Position numbers and translations under genes: made by a program. A DNA stretch of 22,112 nt from Acidobacteria bacterium UBA823. GTDB lineage: Bacteria; Acidobacteriota; Vicinamibacteria; Vicinamibacterales; UBA823. Where the stretch lies: positions 1 to 22,112 of the forward strand of contig DBHR01000008.1 in the NCBI GenBank assembly GCA_002296225.1, read 5' to 3'. Position 1 is the stretch's first letter. Each line of letters opens with the position of its first letter. A model generated the notes under the pieces. The model did not search any database and was not told where the DNA came from. It saw only the letters and a program-made list of their open reading frames with translations. This document shows, one piece after another, positions 1 through 8,233 of this stretch.

Positions 1-454
1 CGAGTCGACCCCGATACTGGCCCAAGTCCTCAGGGGTCTGGATGGTCGCGATGACAGCATTCGTTACGATGGCCCCTCCCGTTCCGGGAGTCAGCGCGAG
101 CGGGTAGGCGATCACCATCTGGTAATCTGGCGCGGTCATGTGTACCGACACCCGTTGAATCTCCCATCCAACGGTCTCGTCACCCCAGGCCTCCTTCTCG
201 ATGCTAGAGAGACCGGACTCCGTCATGCGGGCCATCGCCCATTCTTGGGCCTGGCGCATGTTTGGGGAGCCGGTGAAACGTGGGCCGATCACATCGGCCA
301 GATAGCCCGCGCTCTGCATCACCTGGGAATTGTCGAACCCTTCGGTTCGGATGTCGTCGACGACGTCCCAATAGACGGGTTCTTGTGCTGCGCCAGATTC
401 CGGTAGGAAGAAGACCGCAACCACGATGGCCAGAATCCAAGTCGATTTATTCAT
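1..454 (-). CDS. M28-type metallopeptidase, exported, N-terminal part only (runs off the left edge)
   Basis: About 151 residues are visible; the catalytic zinc domain lies beyond the window. Residues 1-24 form a signal peptide (short N-region with K3, hydrophobic core WILAIVVAVFF, probable cut after GAA). The mature start, with a segment reading GYLADVIGPRFTGSPNMRQA and then the W-G-x-E-T-V-G-W stretch, resembles the N-terminal prodomain region of secreted M28 aminopeptidase-like proteins common in Acidobacteriota; this is family resemblance from memory, since no metal ligand is in view. The ATG at 454-452 is preceded by GAGGTG about 11 bases upstream, supporting this start. It lies 104 bp downstream of the tetR gene in the same direction, so it may be co-transcribed with or controlled by it, but a weak separate promoter is not excluded. 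Role inferred: extracytoplasmic peptide hydrolysis. Confidence 0.75.
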   Translation of the reverse strand, partial: MNKSTWILAIVVAVFFLPESGAAQEPVYWDVVDDIRTEGFDNSQVMQSAGYLADVIGPRFTGSPNMRQAQEWAMARMTESGLSSIEKEAWGDETVGWEIQRVSVHMTAPDYQMVIAYPLALTPGTGGAIVTNAVIATIQTPEDLGQYRGRL

Positions 455-558
455 CCGACTCTTTCACCTCAAGCGTGTGTTGTTATGACGAGCAGATACC
501 TATAGAGCATACACCTCAAGATATTAAGAGGGGAGGGCTGCAGAATAGGGAGAAGGTC

Positions 559-1185
559 TCAGTGTCTGGTTATTCGGCGACGTTGCGGAGTCTTCGCGAT
601 CCCCTTCCAGACCGTATCGACGATCCGACGAGCCCAGGCCTGTGGCATCTTCTCGCTGGTGAGATAGTAGGCGTAGAACGAGCCGATGAGCATATTCACG
701 GCCGCGTCAATGTCGGCCTTTGGGCGAAGTTCTCCGCGTTTCTCTGCTTCCTCGAGCACCTGACGAAGCTTCATTCGCCGGGGTCGGACGATCCGTTTCC
801 GGAAGAAAGTGATTAGGTCCGGTGTGTGGCTTTGTTCCACCAAGACGGCGCCAATAATGGCCATTCCGTTCGTCTGGTAAAGGGTTTCTTGCAAGGTCGT
901 GAGAACCGTTCGAAGATCAGAGGAGGCTGAGCCCGTGGAGGGTGTTGGCCCGTCCTCCTGGAGCTCCGCGAGCGCCGCCGTGGCCAAGTCTGCCTTGCTC
1001 GACCACCGACGGTACACGGTCGGTTTCGTGACGCCTGCCTCGCTAGCCACTGCATCCATCGACATACGTGCATAACCATCGTGGGCGAGTTGTCGCAATG
1101 CTGCTTTCAGAATTTTCTCATTGACCCCAGGGTCCCGAGGGCGCCCTGGTCCGGTGCTCCTTACCGTTTCGCTGAGTGGAATCAT
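559..1185 (-). CDS. TetR/AcrR family transcriptional regulator
   Basis: A 208-residue one-component repressor. Residues 20-68 are a typical TetR DNA-binding domain: N-terminal helix (EKILKAALRQLAHDGYARMSMDAVASEAG) followed by the recognition helix region GVTKPTVYRRWSSK at 51-64. Residues 80-208 form the variable ligand-binding/dimer domain; the ligand cannot be told. The start ATG at 1185 has AAAGGG about 8 bases upstream. A long palindrome centred on 1236 overlaps a perfect minus-strand TATAAT box just upstream, so autorepression is likely. Downstream on the same strand is the M28 peptidase gene, a possible co-regulated target. Family assignment is firm; target and effector are inferred or unknown. 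Confidence 0.92.
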   Translation of the reverse strand: MIPLSETVRSTGPGRPRDPGVNEKILKAALRQLAHDGYARMSMDAVASEAGVTKPTVYRRWSSKADLATAALAELQEDGPTPSTGSASSDLRTVLTTLQETLYQTNGMAIIGAVLVEQSHTPDLITFFRKRIVRPRRMKLRQVLEEAEKRGELRPKADIDAAVNMLIGSFYAYYLTSEKMPQAWARRIVDTVWKGIAKTPQRRRITRH

Positions 1186-1218
1186 CGGTCAACCCTTTCC
1201 CTGTCCAGGGTGAATGTG

Positions 1219-1253
1219 TATTATATTTACGATACCGTATGGTAAATATATTA
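1219..1253 (-). promoter_or_regulatory. Palindromic operator overlapping the tetR promoter
   Basis: Perfect 9-bp arms TATATTTAC (1222-1230) and GTAAATATA (1242-1250) enclose a second symmetric core, ATAC-C-GTAT (1232-1240), centred on 1236; only the pair 1231/1241 is mismatched, and TA/TA at 1219-1220/1252-1253 extends the dyad. On the minus strand a perfect TATAAT (1225-1220) sits on one arm with a TTTACC -35-like box 15 bp upstream on the other, about 35 bp before the tetR ATG. The arrangement is what a TetR-family autorepressor would bind. Operator function is inferred. Confidence 0.7.
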
Positions 1254-1386
1254 ACTTCGAAATGCAAGCTGAAAATATGGCGGACCAAGCCTGGAAGCTC
1301 CGCCTAGCGGCGGGCGTAGGCTAGTGGGTCAATAAGCAGTGCCTGACTGGGGTCACGAATGCATCGGGGAGAGCATCCAACGGTTT

Positions 1387-2703
1387 CTAGCGAATCAGCA
1401 AGATTCTCTCGTTCACTGGGTACAACCACTCGACGCCGCGGGCGGTGAGGACCGCGTCATCCTCGAGCGGGATCCGAACCTTCTTGTTGTCCCACGCGGG
1501 TACGGCGGTGTAAGCGAAAAGCTCAATTGAGAGGAGGTTGGTCGGGCGCAGCGTGAATTCGATCCGAACCGGGTTAAAGAAGGCGATTGACGGTCCAATG
1601 CCATGCCCTGAGTTCCCGACCGAGTGAGAGCCGACGACGACGTCAGTGACGTCCGGGTCGTTGCTCGGTTCGTTGAAGCCGATCTCCCGAAAGCCAGCCT
1701 CGGCCAGCGCGGCGTAGATCTCCTGTTCGGCCTGGGCGGCAGCGATACCAGCACGAATGGTTTTGACAATGATTGCGCGGGCTTCCCGCCCCTTATCGAA
1801 CGCTCTTTGAAAGCTGGCCGGCACAGCTGGTTCGTCCTTCTTCAGCACGTAGGCGATTCGCTTCATGTCGGTGTACATGTTCAGGTACCCAACGCCCCAG
1901 TCGATCATTAGTAGATCACCCCGGCGGATGACCCGGTCGTTCGAGGTTGCCTCGATCCCATCGGGGCCCGTGATGTAGACCGATGGCATGCCGAATGAGG
2001 TGTCGAGGCCGCGGGCGAGTAGCTGGTCCAGCATCCACCAAGCGACCTCTTCCAGCGTCGTGACGTCCGGTGTGATGATCTCGTTCGAGAAAGCGCGTTC
2101 GGCGATTTCGCGTGACAACTCACCAGCTTCAGCAAACGCCGCGATTTCGGTCGTCGTCCGGCGCGACCTGAAATCCGAGACGAGTTTCTCGGCTGAGACC
2201 AAACGCGATGCGTACGGCTCGCCGAGCGTTTCGACGAGTTGCTGATAGCCCACATGCGTCAGGTTGTCGACAGGACCGATCGCGCGGGATGTGTTGATGC
2301 CGATCCGCTGTGGGTCACGCTCTCGAACAAAGCTTGCTAGGTGTTCGGCTGGCTCGAACAGGTCATAGGCGCCCGACTCCCGGATGCGGTAGCCACTGAT
2401 GCCAAGGGCGGCCCGCTCGATCCGGCTGTCACCTCGGTCGGTAAAGATGTAATAGCCGGTGTTGGCGGTATATCCCTGTCCAAAATCAAGATAGAGTGTG
2501 CCGTAGTTCGCCTCGCGGATCATCGTGATCCACATATCGATGCCGTTCTCACGCATTGCTTCCGGCAGGCTGTGATCGAACTTCTCCCGCCGGATCTGGT
2601 TCATCCGCTCCCATCTCCGTCGCGCCTCCTGCGCCTCAACCGGTGCCTCGGGTAGCCCGAAGAGGGCGAGTAGGCAGAGAGCAATGACTCGAGATCCGTT
2701 CAT
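1387..2703 (-). CDS. Exported M24 family metallopeptidase (Xaa-Pro aminopeptidase/creatinase fold)
   Basis: A 438-residue protein with a signal peptide (hydrophobic VIALCLLALFGL, cut near VEA-QEA at 22-25). An N-terminal creatinase-type domain (about 30-180) precedes the pita-bread catalytic domain. All five expected dinuclear metal ligands are visible: D268 (MIDWG), D279 (YTDMKR), H367 (GHGIG), E394 (SIELF) and E414 (PLEDDAVLT). This supports an active dipeptidase or proline-specific aminopeptidase acting outside the cytoplasm; substrate specificity cannot be read. The ATG at 2703 has AGGA 6-7 bases upstream. It lies 93 bp downstream of the large amidohydrolase gene on the same strand, probably one transcription unit. 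The 201-bp gap to tetR (1186-1386) holds the tetR operator and no further gene. Confidence 0.9.
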   Translation of the reverse strand: MNGSRVIALCLLALFGLPEAPVEAQEARRRWERMNQIRREKFDHSLPEAMRENGIDMWITMIREANYGTLYLDFGQGYTANTGYYIFTDRGDSRIERAALGISGYRIRESGAYDLFEPAEHLASFVRERDPQRIGINTSRAIGPVDNLTHVGYQQLVETLGEPYASRLVSAEKLVSDFRSRRTTTEIAAFAEAGELSREIAERAFSNEIITPDVTTLEEVAWWMLDQLLARGLDTSFGMPSVYITGPDGIEATSNDRVIRRGDLLMIDWGVGYLNMYTDMKRIAYVLKKDEPAVPASFQRAFDKGREARAIIVKTIRAGIAAAQAEQEIYAALAEAGFREIGFNEPSNDPDVTDVVVGSHSVGNSGHGIGPSIAFFNPVRIEFTLRPTNLLSIELFAYTAVPAWDNKKVRIPLEDDAVLTARGVEWLYPVNERILLIR

Positions 2704-2796
2704 ATCATTCCTGCTGGAACATCATTCGCCCCACTTCTCGGTTGCCCTTCCAAATGACCAACGACAAGCGTCTGAGACGCGAGAACGATGGTTCTG

Positions 2797-5700
2797 CTAC
2801 TGCCTCGGTTGCGGCCTCGCGCTGTACTGCTCCCAGAGGCGCGTGTGGTGTGTGCTCAGGTCCATTTCTTGGCCACGGATCAACACATGCTTTACCTGCG
2901 ACGGGATGTCGAGTAGGTCGCCCTCCGAGATGACCAGGTTGGCGACCATCCCTTCCTCGACTGAACCATACAGGTCCCCCACGCCAAGAATCTCCGCCGC
3001 GCCGCGCGTCAGCGCGTGCCACGCTGCCGCTCTCGGCAGGCCGAAGGCGACGGTAAGCGCGGCGTGATCAGGCAGGTTCCGTGCCGCACTGGAGCCGCCG
3101 GTTCGGAACGCGAACGGGACGCCGGCGTCGTACAGAAGCTTCGCTGAGACGAAGATAGCGTCGTACGGATCGCCGTCGGCCGGTTGCGCCTGAATGGGAC
3201 CCAGAATCACCGGAACGCCGGCTTCAGCGATCTCGTCGACCACCTTCCAGATATCCCGGGTGCCGGCGAGGATGCCCTTGAGTTTGAACTCTTCGATAAA
3301 GGTTAAAGCTGCTTTGATTCCCTCCTGGCTGGATGCGTCGAGCACCACCGGTAACTCGCCGAGCACGACCGGGACGAGTGCGTCGAGCGTGTAGGTCTGA
3401 TCGGTTGGCTTGACCATTCCGGCCGCGAGCGCACCAGTGTGGGCGCGGGCACGGCGCATCCAGTCGCGCAGGGTCTCCAGTTGGGCGTCGACCTGTTCTT
3501 GGCTCTGACTTCCACCGCCGCCCCCGCCAGGTCCGCCACCACCGCTCCCCTCCCGCTCGGGGAAATCGATGTGCATAGCGAGTGGGCTACGTGCGACGAC
3601 CTCGGACGGTGTCCAGCCGGCCATGTCGATGAGCGCACTCTGGCCTTGGATGAGGCCACCCTGTGGGGCCGCGATCGCCGTCGTTACCCCGTTGGCGCGG
3701 GCGATCGGGATCATCTCGGAGTCGGGATGGATCGCCACCGAGGCCTTGACGTGACTGTTGATCTCCTCGATCTCTGACGTGTCGTTCGTCGCCGAGATCG
3801 ACCCGATTTCGGAGAGTCCGATCGCGGTGCCGGCGTTGATCATGCCCGGCGTGACCGTCATACCCGTGGCGTCGATAACGTGCGCGTCGTCCGGGACCCG
3901 AACGTTCTCGCCGACCGCCGTGATCCGGCCACCCTGAACGACGATCGTGCCGCGGTTGATTGGCGCGCCGGTCATTGTAAGGATGCGCCCGCCAACGATC
4001 GCGATCGGGGTGGTATCGTCGGTCAATATTGGCTCGGCGACGTCGCCGTAACTAGCTGGCATTAGCTCGGCCCGAATTGCGGCTGACAGTGTTGGTGGTG
4101 TCCAGTCGAGGACCCGGTTGTTTATGTTCTCGACGTCCTGTTCGAGGTCGCCCTCACCTCCGTCCGCCGGGGGATCTGGCGTGCCCGCCACGAGTGCGTC
4201 CTCGGTGGTCTCTACCAAGTCGCGGTCGAAGTAAATCTGGCCGTCGATGATCGTGTACTGCACGCGTGTATTACCTGAGAACGGATGCGCGGTGAAGATG
4301 GCAAGGTCGCCGTCCTTGCCGACCTCAATCGACCCGACTCGGTCGTCGATGCCGAAGTGGTTGGCGGCGTTCAAGGTGATCATCTTGAGCGCTTCTTCTT
4401 CGGGCACGCCGCCGTACTTGACGGCCTTGGCCGCCTCCACATACATCCGACGGACGCGTTCGTCGGAGTCGGAGTTCACTGAAACGGTTACGCCACGTTC
4501 GTACAGGATCGACATGTTGTAGGGGACGGCGTCCCACGCCTCCATCTTGTAGCCCCAGAAGTCGGTGAAGGTGGACGCGCCGGCGCCATGGGCCGCGATC
4601 TCGTCAGCCACCTTGTAGCCCTCGAGCACGTGCTGGAGGGTAGCGATTCGGAACCCGAAGTCTTCCGCGACTCGTAACAACATCAGGATTTCGTCAGCAC
4701 GGTAGGAGTGCGCGTGCACGAGGATTTCGCCCGCCATGATCTCCGACAGCGCCTCGAGTCGGAGGTCGCGTCGCGGGGCGAGGACGTCGGTGTCCCGCGA
4801 ACGTGTCGCTTCGTATTCGTCCCAGGTGGCCTGATACTCGCGAGCGTCGGCGAAACTCTTGCGCAGCATGAACTCCACGCCCATCCGAGTGCCCGGATAC
4901 CGACGGTCTACGCCTGGTGTTGCCGGTGCTCGCGATCGCTTCGGGTTCTCGCCGAGGGCAAACTTAACGCCTCTGGACACGTTGCCGAACAGCAACTCGT
5001 TGACCGACTTACCCCACCGCAGCTTCAGGATGGCGTTCTGCCCGCCGATGACGTTCGCCGATCCGTGCAGGACGTTGACTGTCGTGACGCCGCCTGCTAG
5101 CGCTCGGAAGATCGTTTCGTCGCGATGGTTGATAACGTCGATGATGCGGACTTCCGGCGTGACCGAGTCAGCGCCCTCGTTACCGCCCCCCTCGATCGAC
5201 ATGTGCGAGTGTGCATCGAGGAGACCAGGAGTGACCCACATGCCGGTCGCGTCGATCTCTCGTGCCCCAGCGGGCACGCTCACCCTGGCGTCGGGGCCAA
5301 CGGCGGTAATCTTACCGTTTTCGATCAGGACCGTGCCGCCGGAGATCGTGCCGTTCGCTGCGGTTAGGACCGTCCCGTGGCGTACCGCTGTCACCGAGAC
5401 CTCGCCGCCGAGCGGGCCTTTCGGTGCTCGTCGCTCGATTTCGACGCGGCTCTTCACTTTGTGCGTACCGTCATCATCGTCGCCTTCGTTGTCATCCGCC
5501 TGGCGGTCCCGACGATGGTCGTTGCTCGTGTCGGCGTCGTAGCGTGCACCGTCGACCCAAACGGCTGCGACGCGGGCCTGCGCGTCGAAGATGTCGCCCT
5601 CGATGGCGACGACGTTGGCCGCTTTGCCGACGTCGAGAGAGCCCAGGACGTCGCTCACCCCGAGGATCTCCGCTGGCGTGATCGTCAGTGCCCGAAGTGC

Positions 5701-6852
5701 GCCATCCTGTGACATCCCGGCGTTGACAGCTGCGCGGAAGTTTTCAAGATAATCGGACGGGTTATCCAAGCCGGCCGCGGTGAAGGCGATTGTGACGCCC
5801 GCGGAGTATAGGCGGGCCGCGTTCGCCTTGGCGTCGTAGACATCTTCAGGAGTCGGTTCATCGATTGGGTCGGTCCCGCTACCGGCGCCGAAGCCAACCG
5901 GACCCTGGCGGGGTCTCAGGTCGAGCGATACCAGTACCGGGCGGTCGCTCATCTTGATCGCATCAGCAGCCCGCCAGCCTTCGACAGCGCCGCTGATAAT
6001 CGCGTTGAGACCAAGCTCGTCTGCGAGTTTCAGCGCTCGGAGAATTTCGTTCTCAGTCCAGGCGGTGAAGACGACCGGCTGCTCGCTGCGGGCGGAAGCC
6101 TGGAGTGATTCGAGTGCGTCGTCATAGCTCGGTCGGTCGGCCGTTGTCGGTTGGCTGCGGTAACGATTCCAGGCCTCGCCGTACCACTGCGCGTTCAGAT
6201 AGTGTTGACGGATCGAAGCCATAACTCCCATGATCGTGCCTGGGTACTCGCCCCGTAGCCGCTGGAAGCCGACGTGCTGCGCCCAATGACCGCGCACGAC
6301 CTGATTAGTTAGTAGACCGTCGCGCAGCGTGACGATAGTGCTTTGTCCCTTGAAGACACCGAAGTGTGGCGCGATGGCGGCAGCCGTGATGCCGGTACTC
6401 CTGGCCGCCTGCAGGGCGTCCCGGTCGGCCTCGTAGGCCGCGACGGCGGTGAGTTGTGGCGTGAGCCCAGGCGTTGGTTTGCCAGCGCGTTGGCGGGCCT
6501 GGATGGCGCGTGTGCGTTCGATGTTGTTCTGTGGCAGAGCAGGTGGGTTCGGCATGCCAATCGCCGAGTGGGCGTCTACGAAACCAGGATAGAGAGTCCA
6601 GCCATTGGCATCCATCACGATGGCATCTGGCGGCGGGTCTACGTTCGGGCCAATCGCGGCAATCTTGCCGTCGCGTAGCACGAGGGTCCCGGATGGGATC
6701 GGTCGTGCGCTTACAGGTACGATGCGCGCGTTAACGAGCGCGTAAGTCGGCACGTCTGGCGCAGCTTCGCCACGGGCGGCCCAGCTGCCCGCAAACGGCA
6801 GGACAAGCAGGACGATAGCGGCGAACAGTCGGAGCGCGGTTCGAGTAGCCAT
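2797..6852 (-). CDS. Giant exported triple-domain amidohydrolase (imidazolonepropionase-like); only the middle domain appears catalytic
   Basis: A 1351-residue protein, about three times the size of a usual 400-470 residue family member. The start at 6852 (MATRTALRLF) is chosen over an in-frame ATG at 6933 because GGAGGT sits just before it and a signal peptide (hydrophobic FAAIVLLVLPFAGSWA) follows directly. Three amidohydrolase units are visible: about 34-438, 484-880 and 946-1340, each with the N-terminal beta-sandwich strands, TIM barrel and C-terminal G-S-x-x-x-G-x-x-A/D-N/L motif. The middle unit carries the metal site: H548-S-H550 (DAHSH), H713/H715 (VHAHS), H741 (LQHVLEG) and D795 (VNSDSDE). 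In unit 1 the matching positions read H95-S-A97, T263/W265, G288 and A360; in unit 3 G1008-T-A1010, D1172/S1174, G1197 and G1252. Linkers are an acidic stretch (439-470) and a glycine-rich insert in unit 3 (1102-1114). Likely a periplasmic hydrolase of cyclic amides or peptides; the substrate is unknown. Confidence 0.9.
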   Translation of the reverse strand: MATRTALRLFAAIVLLVLPFAGSWAARGEAAPDVPTYALVNARIVPVSARPIPSGTLVLRDGKIAAIGPNVDPPPDAIVMDANGWTLYPGFVDAHSAIGMPNPPALPQNNIERTRAIQARQRAGKPTPGLTPQLTAVAAYEADRDALQAARSTGITAAAIAPHFGVFKGQSTIVTLRDGLLTNQVVRGHWAQHVGFQRLRGEYPGTIMGVMASIRQHYLNAQWYGEAWNRYRSQPTTADRPSYDDALESLQASARSEQPVVFTAWTENEILRALKLADELGLNAIISGAVEGWRAADAIKMSDRPVLVSLDLRPRQGPVGFGAGSGTDPIDEPTPEDVYDAKANAARLYSAGVTIAFTAAGLDNPSDYLENFRAAVNAGMSQDGALRALTITPAEILGVSDVLGSLDVGKAANVVAIEGDIFDAQARVAAVWVDGARYDADTSNDHRRDRQADDNEGDDDDGTHKVKSRVEIERRAPKGPLGGEVSVTAVRHGTVLTAANGTISGGTVLIENGKITAVGPDARVSVPAGAREIDATGMWVTPGLLDAHSHMSIEGGGNEGADSVTPEVRIIDVINHRDETIFRALAGGVTTVNVLHGSANVIGGQNAILKLRWGKSVNELLFGNVSRGVKFALGENPKRSRAPATPGVDRRYPGTRMGVEFMLRKSFADAREYQATWDEYEATRSRDTDVLAPRRDLRLEALSEIMAGEILVHAHSYRADEILMLLRVAEDFGFRIATLQHVLEGYKVADEIAAHGAGASTFTDFWGYKMEAWDAVPYNMSILYERGVTVSVNSDSDERVRRMYVEAAKAVKYGGVPEEEALKMITLNAANHFGIDDRVGSIEVGKDGDLAIFTAHPFSGNTRVQYTIIDGQIYFDRDLVETTEDALVAGTPDPPADGGEGDLEQDVENINNRVLDWTPPTLSAAIRAELMPASYGDVAEPILTDDTTPIAIVGGRILTMTGAPINRGTIVVQGGRITAVGENVRVPDDAHVIDATGMTVTPGMINAGTAIGLSEIGSISATNDTSEIEEINSHVKASVAIHPDSEMIPIARANGVTTAIAAPQGGLIQGQSALIDMAGWTPSEVVARSPLAMHIDFPEREGSGGGGPGGGGGGSQSQEQVDAQLETLRDWMRRARAHTGALAAGMVKPTDQTYTLDALVPVVLGELPVVLDASSQEGIKAALTFIEEFKLKGILAGTRDIWKVVDEIAEAGVPVILGPIQAQPADGDPYDAIFVSAKLLYDAGVPFAFRTGGSSAARNLPDHAALTVAFGLPRAAAWHALTRGAAEILGVGDLYGSVEEGMVANLVISEGDLLDIPSQVKHVLIRGQEMDLSTHHTRLWEQYSARPQPRQ

Positions 6853-6906
6853 CAGGACCTCCAAGGGCGGCAGGCAGGGCCGCTGCACGGGACGGGAAAG
6901 ATATGG

Positions 6907-6933
6907 ATTATAGCGCACCAGGTCAGCAAACAA
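6907..6933 (-). promoter_or_regulatory. Candidate sigma70-type promoter for the amidohydrolase-M24 unit
   Basis: On the minus strand a perfect TATAAT (6912-6907) follows a TTGTTT box (6933-6928) with a 15-bp spacer, shorter than the ideal 17. It would start transcription near 6900, giving a leader of about 48 bases to the ATG at 6852, and it is the only clear promoter-like pair in the 161-bp gap 6853-7013. Prediction from consensus only. Confidence 0.45.
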
Positions 6934-7013
6934 CCGGTCCGGAAGGGAGGGAAATGGCCGGGATCGGTCAGAGTCGTTTGCCGCCTGCTGGTTACGACCC
7001 AGATCGCAAGGAC

Positions 7014-8189
7014 TTATGGAGCAAGCGCTTGGTCCAGGTCGGCCATGAGGTCGCGCGGGTCCTCAATTCCGACCGAGTAACGTATCAGCCCTTCGGGAAT
7101 GCCCGCAGTCACCCGTTCCTCTGGCGTCAATTCGACGTGACTGGTTGTGGCCGGAGGACCCGCGACCGTTTCGACCGACCCGAGGTTGGCGGCCCGGTGG
7201 GCGTATCGGAGACGGGGCAGAAAATGGCGCATCGCATTTGCGCCGCCGACCAGTTCGAAGCTCACGATGCCGCCGAACCCTCGCATTTGACGTTTTGCCA
7301 CCGGGTAGCCCGGGTCGCTTCCGAGGCCCGGGTAGTGAACTTGAGCGATCGCCGGGTGGGTTGAGAGATGCTGGGCAATCGTGAGCGCCGACGCACTTTG
7401 CCGCTCGACCCTGAGGTGCAGGGTCTTCATGCCTCGGAGCAGCAAGTAGGCGGCGGTCGGGTCAAGAGCGGCCCCGGTGATTTCGCGATAGTGGTAGACC
7501 CGCGAGACGAGATCTTTCTTACCGCACACCGCACCGCCGAGCGCGTCGGCGTGACCGCCGAGGTACTTTGTGGCGCTATGCACGACCAGGTCGGCGCCAA
7601 GTTCAAGCGGGCGTTGGTTGATCGGTGTAGCGAACGTGTTGTCCACCACTGTCACGGCACCGACTCGCTGGCCCGCCTTTAGGAGACGCGGCAGGTCGAG
7701 CACCTTGAGTGTCGGGTTGGTTGGCGTCTCCAGATATAGGACTTGGCATCCCTTGGCCACGGCAGCTTCGACGGCGGCGTCCTCAGTGGGGCAGATCTCG
7801 ACTTCGACCGTTTGACGGGGAAGGAATTCGAGAAAGACCTTGTTCGTTCCGCCGTAAGTGTCCTGGATCGACACGACGCGTTCACCGGGCGCCAGAAAGG
7901 TAAAAAGTGTGTTGCTGATTGCGGCCATGCCGCTGGCGAAACTCGTGGCGGCCTCAGCACCTTCAAGGCATTGGATCTTCTGCTCAAAGGCGCGAACGGT
8001 CGGATTCGTATTTCGGCTGTAGATGTCGCCTGCCACTTGGCCGCGCCCAACGGCTTCCCACTCCGCGACGTCTCGATAGCCGAACGCGACGCTTCGCACG
8101 ATCGGCACTTGGGTGCCGGCGCCAGACGCGGGCTCGTTCTCGCCTGCCCAGACCGCCAGGGTGCCCATGTGCGGAGTTGTGTCATTCAT
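7014..8189 (-). CDS. Cys/Met metabolism PLP-dependent enzyme (cystathionine gamma-synthase/gamma-lyase family)
   Basis: A 391-residue fold-type I PLP enzyme, the normal family length. Visible landmarks: YSRNTNPT (57-64, cofactor phosphate/subunit interface), the TSFASGMAA stretch, D183 (VVDNTFATP, pyridine nitrogen) and the Schiff-base lysine K208 in HSATKYLGGH. Family members make or break C-S bonds at the gamma carbon of homoserine- or cysteine-derived amino acids; which reaction is not decidable here. The start at 8189 (MNDTTPHMGTLAVWAGE) is preferred over an in-frame ATG at 8222 because AAAGGA lies 8 bases upstream and homologues begin just before the G-T-x-A-V-x-A-G motif. It lies 44 bp downstream of the sulfatase-like gene, probably the last gene of the minus-strand TRAP operon. 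Confidence 0.88.
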   Translation of the reverse strand: MNDTTPHMGTLAVWAGENEPASGAGTQVPIVRSVAFGYRDVAEWEAVGRGQVAGDIYSRNTNPTVRAFEQKIQCLEGAEAATSFASGMAAISNTLFTFLAPGERVVSIQDTYGGTNKVFLEFLPRQTVEVEICPTEDAAVEAAVAKGCQVLYLETPTNPTLKVLDLPRLLKAGQRVGAVTVVDNTFATPINQRPLELGADLVVHSATKYLGGHADALGGAVCGKKDLVSRVYHYREITGAALDPTAAYLLLRGMKTLHLRVERQSASALTIAQHLSTHPAIAQVHYPGLGSDPGYPVAKRQMRGFGGIVSFELVGGANAMRHFLPRLRYAHRAANLGSVETVAGPPATTSHVELTPEERVTAGIPEGLIRYSVGIEDPRDLMADLDQALAP

Positions 8190-8233
8190 CAGACAATCCT
8201 TTCCGAGGACGTGGCGTTCCAACTAGCGATGCG

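Noticed and set aside
490..530. Small leader peptide on the minus strand after a second GAGGTG (repeat of CACCTCAAG at 465-473 and 512-520)
   Set aside because: The spacing from GAGGTG to its ATG is about one base, too short for initiation, and the 9-base repeat is explained by a ribosome-site-like sequence or chance.
280..816. Plus-strand open frame spanning the M28-tetR gap
   Set aside because: It runs antisense to both the peptidase and the tetR genes, has no recognisable domain, and the opposite strand has clear families.
4859..5542. Plus-strand open frame of about 227 codons opposite the amidohydrolase gene
   Set aside because: Proline/serine/arginine-rich shadow of a well-supported minus-strand gene; no motif and no ribosome site.
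6853..6933. A 27-residue upstream extension of the large amidohydrolase
   Set aside because: The inner ATG has GGAGGT and begins a signal peptide; the extension also covers the candidate promoter and would bury the signal.
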